From the NCBI GenBank assembly GCA_002451055.1, contig DKBD01000228.1, forward strand, positions 8,632 to 14,853: a stretch of 6,222 nt of DNA, in the 5' to 3' direction. The stretch comes from Nitrospira sp. UBA6909 (GTDB lineage Bacteria > Nitrospirota > Nitrospiria > Nitrospirales > Nitrospiraceae). Positions 1 through 5,877 of the stretch are shown piece after piece; position 1 is the first letter of the stretch, and every line of letters begins with the position of its first letter. The notes beneath the pieces were generated by a model that was not told where the DNA came from, did not search any database, and saw only the letters and a program-made list of their open reading frames with translations. Position numbers and translations under genes: made by a program.

Positions 1-1142
1 CGGACTTCCAGCGTCACTTGATCCGATACATCCTTCATACGGATCAACTCCTGCCTGACCCGGCTCCTGGTTTCCGAAATGCGGGCTTCGCGCTGGCCTC
101 CGTCGAAGATCGGAACGGAAAAAATCAATCCGATCGAGCGGGTCGCCTCCGCGTCTTCCGGCTTTACCCCGATCCATCCGTAATCACCGCTCAACGAGAC
201 CGACGGCAGCCGTTCGCCGGCCACGGAACTCAAGCTGAGCGCCGCCAACTTTTGGCGGTTCTCTTGCGCCCTCAATTCCAATCGTTGCTCCCGAGCGGTC
301 CTGAGCGCGACCTCCGTGCGTTCTGGCTCCACCGGCACGAACCTCAACTCATCGGTCAACACCAACCGCACATCGAACGTGATCCCCAGGGCGCGAATCA
401 AGTTGAGCCGCGCGCTCTCCTGTTCATTCTGCGAAACGAGCAGCCGTTGATTGCTGTTCTCCAATTGGACTTCTTCCCGTGTCACATCCAATCCTGTCGC
501 AATTCCAGCCGCCTTGCGGTCCTTCGCCAATTTCAGCAGTTGACGGCTCAGTTCGATATCAGCCAGCCGCGCCTTTACGGCTTCATCGGCCCGCAGCGTC
601 TCGACGTAGAGCAGTCCGACCGTTGCCATGACATCGCGTTTCGTCACTTCCGCTTCTAGACCGGCAACATCCACGCCGGTTTTCGCGGCGCGCCACCGCT
701 GAATGAGGCTGAGGCTGAAAATATTCTGAACCAAGGTGGCCCGGGCATCATAGACTTCAAACGGTTCCGTCACGCTGCTTTTCAATCCCAAACCGGAGAG
801 CCGGTCGAACGGAAGTCCGAATGCGGCGAGATTCACCGTTTGGTTCCGCCCGCTCAGGTATCCGGACACATTCGGAAGCAAGGCTCCGAGATTGGCATCA
901 GCTTGGGCTTGCGCCGCGGCGATGCGCTCTTTCAGCAAGCTCACGTTGACATTGTTGTCGATCGCCGCCTGGATGGCATCACGCAGGCTGAGCCGGAGTT
1001 CAGGAGAGTCAGATCCCGTCGGCTCCTCCGCGTCGACGGCTCCGCCACGGCCGCCCAAGAGAGGAAGGACAAGAAGAAGTGACAGAAATACAAGCGATCC
1101 AACGGAGAAACAGCACAGTCTTATCTTTTGGAAAACCACCAT
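1..1142 (-). CDS. TolC-like outer-membrane efflux channel (partial, C-terminus off the left edge)
   Basis: This is the outer-membrane component of the pump: a trimeric beta-barrel plus periplasmic alpha-helical tunnel that carries substrate out of the cell. I translated the minus strand from 1142 and found about 380 codons with no stop to the window edge. The N-terminus is a Sec-type signal peptide (hydrophobic run at about residues 12-30, likely cleavage near Ala-Val-Asp-Ala at about 35-38). It is followed by the first OEP repeat (LSLRDAIQAAIDNN at about 51, with long Ala/Leu/Gln/Glu-rich helices) and the second repeat from about 255. Typical OEP signatures are LPSVSLSGDYG at about 312 and VPIFDGGQREA at about 343; the matching site in the first half is VQNIFSLSLIQRWRA. 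Family members usually have 450-500 residues, so roughly 80-110 are missing. The ATG at 1142 directly follows an in-frame TAA and has GGAGAG 9 bases upstream. It lies 200 bases after the permease gene. Family assignment is firm; the substrate is unknown. Confidence 0.93.
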   Translation of the reverse strand, partial: MVVFQKIRLCCFSVGSLVFLSLLLVLPLLGGRGGAVDAEEPTGSDSPELRLSLRDAIQAAIDNNVNVSLLKERIAAAQAQADANLGALLPNVSGYLSGRNQTVNLAAFGLPFDRLSGLGLKSSVTEPFEVYDARATLVQNIFSLSLIQRWRAAKTGVDVAGLEAEVTKRDVMATVGLLYVETLRADEAVKARLADIELSRQLLKLAKDRKAAGIATGLDVTREEVQLENSNQRLLVSQNEQESARLNLIRALGITFDVRLVLTDELRFVPVEPERTEVALRTAREQRLELRAQENRQKLAALSLSSVAGERLPSVSLSGDYGWIGVKPEDAEATRSIGLIFSVPIFDGGQREARISETRSRVRQELIRMKDVSDQVTLEV

Positions 1143-1346
1143 TTACAAGAGCTCTCCGCCTGTGAAACGTTCTCTGAAACATCGTGCCATGTGCAAAGAG
1201 GGAGCCGTATTGGAGCGGTCGGTATTCCAATAGGAAAATTGACCTGTTGGCCCCTCAAGACTCCGAGGGCAGCATCCTGGCGCGTGGAGTCCTGCTACAG
1301 AGAGGGAAACCAGGCCTGTTGCAGAACGCCACATCTGTCCGTTCAC
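1143..1346 (-). CDS. doubtful 67-codon ORF between the permease and channel genes
   Basis: A GTG at 1346 overlaps the permease stop as GTGA and is preceded by AGGAG (1358-1354) with a 7-base spacing, a good translational-coupling arrangement. The ORF fills the whole gap, and its TAA (1145-1143) abuts the channel ATG. Against it, the predicted peptide has no signal peptide, membrane segment or recognisable motif. About 35 of 67 third codon positions are G or C, which I judge lower than expected beside the neighbouring genes. It also runs through the inverted repeat at 1208-1232. It may be a leader peptide that keeps ribosomes on the mRNA up to the channel gene, or plain chance. I do not recognise any family. 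Confidence 0.2.
   Translation of the reverse strand: MNGQMWRSATGLVSLSVAGLHAPGCCPRSLEGPTGQFSYWNTDRSNTAPSLHMARCFRERFTGGELL
1152..1157 (-). promoter_or_regulatory. Shine-Dalgarno of the outer-membrane channel gene
   Basis: GGAGAG on the minus strand lies 9 bases before the ATG at 1142. It fixes that start, because the codon immediately upstream (1145-1143) is a TAA stop in the same frame. The channel therefore appears to have its own ribosome entry rather than relying only on coupling to the permease gene. Confidence 0.7.
1208..1232. repeat. 7-bp inverted repeat in the permease-channel gap
   Basis: TATTGGA (1208-1214) and TCCAATA (1226-1232) are perfect reverse complements separated by 11 bases, centred about 78 bases upstream of the channel start. 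The 200-base gap that holds it shows no convincing promoter and no hairpin with a T-tract. The dyad could be a regulator-binding operator for an internal promoter, or an mRNA stem-loop. An imperfect direct repeat (GGAGC...GTATT) overlaps it. Confidence 0.4.
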
Positions 1347-4300
1347 ACCGGCACTCCTTCTTTGCGTGAGCGATCTCCGTTGCCCAGCTCGTTTTCCGCG
1401 GGAGGCCCCCCGGATTGGGGCGGCTTTCCGGCTATACGGTAGTAGAGCAGTGGGATCACAATCAACGTGAGCAAGGTGGAAGCACCTACGCCAAACAGGA
1501 GCGATACGGCCAGCCCTTGGAAGATCGGATCAAGAATGATCACGAAGGCGCCGACCATCAGCGCGGCAGCCGTCAAGAGAATCGGCCTGGTACGGATCGC
1601 TCCGGCCTTAATGACTGCCTCCAGCAACGGAACACCGGCACGCTCTTGAAGCTGGATAAAATCCACGAGCAAAATCGAGTTCCGAACGATGATGCCGGCG
1701 AGCGCAATGAAGCCGATCATCGACGTGGCGGTGAAATACGATCCGGTCAGCCAATGGCCTGGCAAAATGCCGATGAGCGTGAGCGGAATCGGAGCCATGA
1801 TGATCAGCGGGGTCATGAACGATTGAAACTGTCCGACGATCAACAGATAGATCAGCAGCATCGCGACGGCAAAGGCGATGCCCATATCGCGAAACGTTTC
1901 GTAGGTGATGTGCCACTCCCCGTCCCATTTCATCGTAATCTTGTCTTCTGACCAAGGCTGCGAGGCGTAATACTCTTCGATCCGATATCCTTCGGTGGGC
2001 CGATAGTCTTCCAGCTTGTTCCCCACGCCGAGCACTCCGTAGACCGGGCTTTCAGCTTTCTCCGCGCCAGGCCCTCCCACATCGGCCACCACATAGACCA
2101 CCGGCTTCTGGTTCTTATGGTAAATCGCCTTATCCTGGACCGTCTGCTCGACCGTCAATAGTTCGGAGAGCTGGACGAGTCCGCCGTTCTTCGTGCGCAA
2201 TCCCAGTTCGCCGATATGTTCGAGCCCCGTCCTTTCCGCCAGCGGCAGGCGCAGCATGATTTGCACCGGGCTCTTCTCGTGAGGAATATGGACCAGCCCG
2301 ACTTTGGTTCCCTCCAACGCCATCCGCAGCGTGTGCACGATCTCTTCGGAAGGAATGCCTGCGAGAGCCGCTTTCGCGCGGTCGACCGTGAAGACGTATT
2401 TCACCTGATCCGCCTCGACATAGTCGTCCACATCGACGATGCCCGATGTGGACTCGAAGAGCGACCGGATCTCCCGCGCCACGGCTAGTTGTCGGTCATA
2501 GGTCGGTCCGTAAATTTCCGCCACCAGCACCGATTGCACGGGCGGTCCTGGCGGCACTTCGACCACTTTGACATTCGCGCCATATTGACGCGCGATTTCC
2601 TGCACAGGGGGACGTATCCGCTGCGCGATTGCATGGCTCTGAGCCTGTCGTTCCTCCTTGTGCACCAAGTTGATCTGAATATCCGCTTCGTGCGGGAGCG
2701 ACCGCACAAAGTAGTGGCGCACCAGCCCGTTGAAGTTGAACGGGGAAGCCGTACCGACATAAGCCTGGTAGTCTCGAACCTCGGGGACGGTGCGGACATA
2801 ATGGGTCAGGGCCTTCGCGACGCGAGCGGTTTCCTCCAACGTCGTTCCTTCCGGCATATCGATCACCAGCTGGACTTCGCTCTTGTTGTCAAACGGCATC
2901 ATCTTCACGACCACATGGCGCGTGTAAAACAAGATGCACGATCCGACAAGCAAGAGAGCTACCACGCCTAGAACGAAATAGGTCAAGACCGGCCTGGCCA
3001 ACAACGGAGTCAGCATCCGGCGATAAAAGCGCGCCGTCAAGCCGCTTTCGCTCTCTTCATGATCGACTCCCTTCACGGCGACTCCCGGCCGGTAACACGT
3101 CCGACAAAACCACGGAATGACCACGAAGGCGACAAGCAGGGAGTAAAACATGGCAATAGAGGCATTGATGGGAATCGGCCTCATGTAAGGGCCCATCAAG
3201 CCGGACACGAAGGCCATAGGGAGGAGCGCGGCGATGACGGTGAAGGTCGCCAGAATAGTCGGGTTGCCGACTTCATCGACGGCATAAATGGAGGCCTCGT
3301 CATGGGGACGAAGTCGCAGCATCAGATGCCGGTATGTGTTCTCGACGACGACGATGGCGTCGTCCACCAGAATCCCGATGGAGAAGATCAGCGCAAAGAG
3401 TGTGACGCGATTGATTGTGTAGCCGATCAGCATCGAGGTAAACAGCGTCAAGGCCAGAGTGAGGGGAATCGCGATCGACACGACCAAAGCCGGGCGCGGA
3501 CCCAATGCGAAGCCGAGAAAGAAGACCACAGCGACAACGGCGATGGCCAGGTGCCACAACAGTTCGTTGGCCTTCTCTTGCGCGGTCTCTCCGTAATCGC
3601 GCGTGGTGGTGACGCGAACATCCGCCGGAACCGTCACGCCTTTCATGCCTTCGACCTTGCGGATGATCTGCTCAGCCACGGTCACCGCGTTGACACCTCG
3701 CTGCTTGGCAATGGCCACGGTGACCGCTGGAGACTCGCCCCCCTCACCCCTTACCCCTATCCCCTCACCGGTTCCGAACCAGACATAGCTCGTCGCTTCG
3801 GCCGGCCCGTCGATGATCTCCGCCACTTGCCTCAGATAGACCGGCCGCCGGTCGCTCACGCCGACGACCAGGCCTTCCAGGTCTTCACCTGATCGAATGA
3901 AGCGCCCGGTTTCCACGAGGAAGCTCTGATTGCGGCTGTCGAACCGGCCCGCCGGCAAAGCTCGGTTCTCTCCGCGAATGACGGCCGCAATTTGCAGCGG
4001 GGTCAGTCCATAGGCCTTCAACCTCGCGGGATCGATCGCTACCCGTAATTCTCGCGCCCGACCGCCGACGATGAAACCTCCGGATGTGCCCTCGACCTTC
4101 TTGACCTCCTCCAACACCTGCTCTGCCAATTGATGTAATTCGAATTCGCCGTACCGTTCGCTCGACAAGGTGACCGTCACGATCGGAACGTCGTTCACGT
4201 CCTTCGGCTTGACCAAAAAAGGCTCAGCTCCAGACGGCAACAGGTCCTGATTCGACATCAGTTTGTCGTAGAGATCGACCAGACTCTGCTCCATCGGCTC

Positions 4301-4633
4301 GCCGACGTAGAAGCGGACGATGATCAGCGCGCCACCAGGCCGCGAGATCGAATAGACATACTCCACACCTTTAATTTCTGAGATCTTACGCTCGAACGGC
4401 TTGGTCAGCTGTTCTTCGACGATTTTTGCGGAGGCGCCAGGAAAGGGCAGCCAAACATCGGCCATGGGAACGACGATCTGCGGCTCTTCTTCGCGCGGCG
4501 TGGCGACGACCGCGAACAGGCCCAGCAGCAACGTCCCCACCATGATGAGCGGCGTCAACTTGCTCCCGATGAAGAGGGCGGCAATGCGGCCGGATAGACC
4601 GTAAGGGGTAAGGGGTGAGGGGGTAGGGGTCAT
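1343..4633 (-). CDS. RND efflux transporter permease (HAE/AcrB-like inner-membrane pump)
   Basis: This is the energised inner-membrane pump: it exchanges protons for substrate and passes the substrate through a periplasmic porter domain to the channel. The 1096 residues show the full duplicated RND plan: TM1 at about 27-45, a porter half to about 355, TM2-6 at about 357-509, TM7 at about 550-569, a second porter half to about 915, and TM8-12 at about 917-1065. TM4 carries the proton-relay pair Asp424-Asp425 (GILVDDAIVVVEN). TM10 reads ALAGIIVRNSILLVDF, with Arg984 where AcrB has Lys940. There are no CusA-type methionine relays, so a metal-ion pump is unlikely. It is somewhat longer than the usual 1030-1050 residues, through a Gly-rich insertion (287-300), a long second periplasmic loop (about 848-905) and a charged C-terminal tail. 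The start is ATG 4633, 28 bases after the adaptor stop, with no clear Shine-Dalgarno. An in-frame TTG at 4693 preceded by GGTGA is possible but would add an Arg-rich stretch unlike the family. Substrate unknown. Confidence 0.95.
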   Translation of the reverse strand: MTPTPSPLTPYGLSGRIAALFIGSKLTPLIMVGTLLLGLFAVVATPREEEPQIVVPMADVWLPFPGASAKIVEEQLTKPFERKISEIKGVEYVYSISRPGGALIIVRFYVGEPMEQSLVDLYDKLMSNQDLLPSGAEPFLVKPKDVNDVPIVTVTLSSERYGEFELHQLAEQVLEEVKKVEGTSGGFIVGGRARELRVAIDPARLKAYGLTPLQIAAVIRGENRALPAGRFDSRNQSFLVETGRFIRSGEDLEGLVVGVSDRRPVYLRQVAEIIDGPAEATSYVWFGTGEGIGVRGEGGESPAVTVAIAKQRGVNAVTVAEQIIRKVEGMKGVTVPADVRVTTTRDYGETAQEKANELLWHLAIAVVAVVFFLGFALGPRPALVVSIAIPLTLALTLFTSMLIGYTINRVTLFALIFSIGILVDDAIVVVENTYRHLMLRLRPHDEASIYAVDEVGNPTILATFTVIAALLPMAFVSGLMGPYMRPIPINASIAMFYSLLVAFVVIPWFCRTCYRPGVAVKGVDHEESESGLTARFYRRMLTPLLARPVLTYFVLGVVALLLVGSCILFYTRHVVVKMMPFDNKSEVQLVIDMPEGTTLEETARVAKALTHYVRTVPEVRDYQAYVGTASPFNFNGLVRHYFVRSLPHEADIQINLVHKEERQAQSHAIAQRIRPPVQEIARQYGANVKVVEVPPGPPVQSVLVAEIYGPTYDRQLAVAREIRSLFESTSGIVDVDDYVEADQVKYVFTVDRAKAALAGIPSEEIVHTLRMALEGTKVGLVHIPHEKSPVQIMLRLPLAERTGLEHIGELGLRTKNGGLVQLSELLTVEQTVQDKAIYHKNQKPVVYVVADVGGPGAEKAESPVYGVLGVGNKLEDYRPTEGYRIEEYYASQPWSEDKITMKWDGEWHITYETFRDMGIAFAVAMLLIYLLIVGQFQSFMTPLIIMAPIPLTLIGILPGHWLTGSYFTATSMIGFIALAGIIVRNSILLVDFIQLQERAGVPLLEAVIKAGAIRTRPILLTAAALMVGAFVIILDPIFQGLAVSLLFGVGASTLLTLIVIPLLYYRIAGKPPQSGGPPAENELGNGDRSRKEGVPV
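3740..3767 (+). repeat. four C-rich heptamers inside the permease gene (copy 1)
   Basis: Four tandem heptamers of the form CCCCTNN (endings CA, TA, AT, CA) lie on the plus strand. On the minus strand, which is the mRNA sense, this gives four G-runs of at least four bases with 3-base loops, the classic G-quadruplex pattern (3738-3764). It encodes the Gly/Glu-rich stretch around residues 288-299 of the permease, just after the conserved-looking TSYVWFG and before SPAVTVAIAK. That makes it look like an in-frame insertion into a porter-domain loop. It shares an exact 20-base core (3739-3758) with copy 2, in inverted orientation. Confidence 0.85.
4602..4629 (-). repeat. four C-rich heptamers at the permease start codon (copy 2)
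   Basis: Read on the minus strand, four tandem CCCCTNN heptamers (endings AC, CA, TA, TA) begin two codons into the permease gene and encode its Thr/Pro-rich N-terminus (residues 2-11). The G-rich partner is the plus (template) strand, with four G-runs separated by 2-3 base loops. The 20-base core at 4604-4623 is identical to the reverse complement of 3739-3758. Confidence 0.85.
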
Positions 4634-4661
4634 TTCGCGTTGACGCTTGACGTTGGATGGC

Positions 4662-5711
4662 CTATGGCTGCACCGGATTCGCGGCGGTTTCAACGACGTT
4701 CACCAAAGCGCCGTCGACCCCGCGAGCGGCGTCGAGCAGCACCGACTCGCCGGCGTTCACACCGGACAGGATTTCAACCTGTCCATCGAGCCGCCGACCG
4801 GTTTTAACCCAGCGGAGGCGGGCGATCCGATCGGAACCGACGACGAAGACACTCATGATTTCGCCGCGCTGGATGACGGCGGTCTCCGGGATGAGAATCG
4901 TCTTGCTCGTTCCCTTATCCAACTGAAATCGTCCGAACATGCCTGTTCTCAACCCCGGCGTCGGAGGCAAGTCCACTTTCACCGTGAACGTGTGCGTTTG
5001 AGGATCACCGGCGGGGAGAATTTTACCAACGACGCCGTCCAACACTCGCCCTGCTAAGGCATCGATGATCACGGGAATCTTGTCTCCGCGGGACAGGGAT
5101 TTCAGATCTCCCTCCGCCACGATCGCTTCGAGACGCAGCTGCCGGGAATTCTCCATTCTCAAGAGGGGCTGCCCCGGCGAGGCCAACTCGCCCGCTTCCA
5201 CCATTTTTTCGGTAATCACCCCATCGAACGGCGCTTTCACGACTGTATAACTGAGCTGGGCCAGCACCGCTTTATGGTTGGCTTCCGCGACCTTGAAGGC
5301 ACGGGTCGCATTCTCCATTTCTTGTTTCGACACGGCATCGCGGTCGTACAGCTGGTTCATGCGCTCGAGCTGGGCTTTCGTGTTTTCTACATCCGCCGCG
5401 GCGCGCGCCAGGTCGGCCTGTCCGTCGCGGTCATCCAACTGAATGAGCGTCTGTCCCCTGGAAACCGGCGCCCCCTCTCGCACGAACAATTTGTCGATGC
5501 TACCCTGGATTCGGCTGGAAAGTACGGCCTGAAAGGTTGCAGCGACCTGACCGGTCACCTCAATGCGGATCGGCACTGCTGTGTATTGAATTTCGACGAC
5601 CTCAGCCTGAATGCTCCTTTGTGGAACGGGCGACACCACGGCCGTATCGGGCCCTTCCTTGGTCTCACACCCGGCCAAGAATAGTATGATCGCGATGAGC
5701 GCTCGTTTCAC
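4662..5711 (-). CDS. RND periplasmic adaptor (membrane fusion) lipoprotein
   Basis: This adaptor bridges the permease and the outer-membrane channel, anchored by an N-terminal lipid. With the GTG start at 5711 the protein has 349 residues. It begins MKRALIAIILFLAGC, a short lipoprotein signal with lipobox Leu-Ala-Gly-Cys and lipidated Cys15. Domains in order: first half of the lipoyl domain (about 66-94, GSIDKLFVREGAPVSRGQ), alpha-helical hairpin (about 95-155, Ala/Glu/Gln-rich), second lipoyl half (about 157-185, VVKAPFDGVITEKMVEAGE), beta-barrel (about 190-275, including TVKVDLPPTPGLRTGMFGRF) and membrane-proximal domain (about 276-340, with IPETAVIQRGE). Length and order fit the HlyD/AcrA family. 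I chose GTG 5711 because AGGAG lies 7 bases before it. The alternative ATG at 5726 adds MRSQS and has only GGTGAG 3 bases away. It is followed 28 bases later by the permease gene, consistent with one transcript. Confidence 0.93.
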   Translation of the reverse strand: MKRALIAIILFLAGCETKEGPDTAVVSPVPQRSIQAEVVEIQYTAVPIRIEVTGQVAATFQAVLSSRIQGSIDKLFVREGAPVSRGQTLIQLDDRDGQADLARAAADVENTKAQLERMNQLYDRDAVSKQEMENATRAFKVAEANHKAVLAQLSYTVVKAPFDGVITEKMVEAGELASPGQPLLRMENSRQLRLEAIVAEGDLKSLSRGDKIPVIIDALAGRVLDGVVGKILPAGDPQTHTFTVKVDLPPTPGLRTGMFGRFQLDKGTSKTILIPETAVIQRGEIMSVFVVGSDRIARLRWVKTGRRLDGQVEILSGVNAGESVLLDAARGVDGALVNVVETAANPVQP

Positions 5712-5718
5712 GGATTGG

Positions 5719-5723
5719 CTCCT
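5719..5723 (-). promoter_or_regulatory. Shine-Dalgarno that decides the adaptor start
   Basis: AGGAG on the minus strand lies just inside the alternative ATG (5726-5724) and 7 bases before the GTG at 5711. This spacing is near optimal. The alternative ATG has only GGTGAG (5735-5730) at a cramped 3-base spacing. The motif therefore favours the shorter protein. Confidence 0.6.
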
Positions 5724-5806
5724 CATTGTCTCACCGATGTTCGCCTAATCCTTTCACAAGATCAATGCCGATGGCGCATTGCCTGGGGTGGGTTCGTGTG
5801 CTGAGC

Positions 5807-5837
5807 GAACGACGGACCCCAAGGGGGCGACTCGTTC
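5807..5837. repeat. imperfect hairpin in the operon leader
   Basis: GAACGA (5807-5812) pairs with TCGTTC (5832-5837). The inner CCCC (5817-5820) pairs with G residues at 5823-5827 around a 2-base AA loop, with an unpaired internal loop between the two stems. Its left arm overlaps CGAAC (5806-5810), which could instead pair with GTTCG at 5792-5796, so the two folds exclude each other. Confidence 0.4.
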
Positions 5838-5846
5838 ACCCGCCTA

Positions 5847-5862
5847 CGGCGAGGTGTCGCCG
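5847..5862 (-). terminator. hairpin after the upstream gene, possible weak terminator
   Basis: CGGCGA and TCGCCG form a perfect 6-bp GC-rich stem with a 4-base loop, beginning 16 bases after the stop codon of the upstream minus-strand gene. No T-tract follows, so it is not a classic intrinsic terminator. It could stabilise a 3' end or help a factor-dependent stop. A second 6-bp hairpin (5880-5895) overlaps the stop codon itself. Confidence 0.3.
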
Positions 5863-5877
5863 AAGACTCAACAGGGA

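Larger units (their letters stand above)
5727..5877. other. intergenic leader of the efflux operon, rich in inverted repeats
   Basis: About 150 bases separate the upstream gene from the adaptor. I find no convincing sigma-70 promoter; the best candidate (TTGATC with GAACAT, 17-base spacer, near 5765-5737) matches poorly and sits too close to the start. The stretch holds several short dyads: CGGCGA/TCGCCG (5847-5862), GAACGA/TCGTTC with inner CCCC/GGGG (5807-5837), GTTCG/CGAAC (5792-5810) and AATGC/GCATT (5764-5780). The operon may therefore be read from a promoter further upstream, or regulated here by a protein or RNA fold. Confidence 0.5.

Noticed and set aside
18..659. 213-codon plus-strand open frame
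   Set aside because: It lies exactly opposite codons of the TolC-like channel, whose motifs (LPSVSLSG, PIFDGG) are clear on the minus strand.
1251..1270. Intrinsic terminator after the permease gene
   Set aside because: The stem is only about 5 bp with an 8-base loop and is not followed directly by a T-tract.
3740..3767. CRISPR-like or minisatellite array
   Set aside because: The unit is only 7 bases with no spacers and four copies, so it is a simple tandem repeat, not a CRISPR.
3059..3892. 277-codon plus-strand open frame opposite the permease gene
   Set aside because: It is antisense to conserved permease coding sequence. The peptide is a mix of His, Asp, Arg and Gln with no motif, as expected of a shadow of a GC-rich gene.
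1343..4633. Heavy-metal (CusA/CzcA-type) RND pump
   Set aside because: TM4 carries the Asp-Asp pair of HAE pumps and I see no methionine pairs of the copper/silver relay. The adaptor also lacks a metal-binding N-terminal region.
5737..5765. Sigma-70 promoter for the adaptor gene
   Set aside because: The -35 matches four of six bases and the -10 only three of six, and the implied transcript start is almost on the ribosome-binding site.
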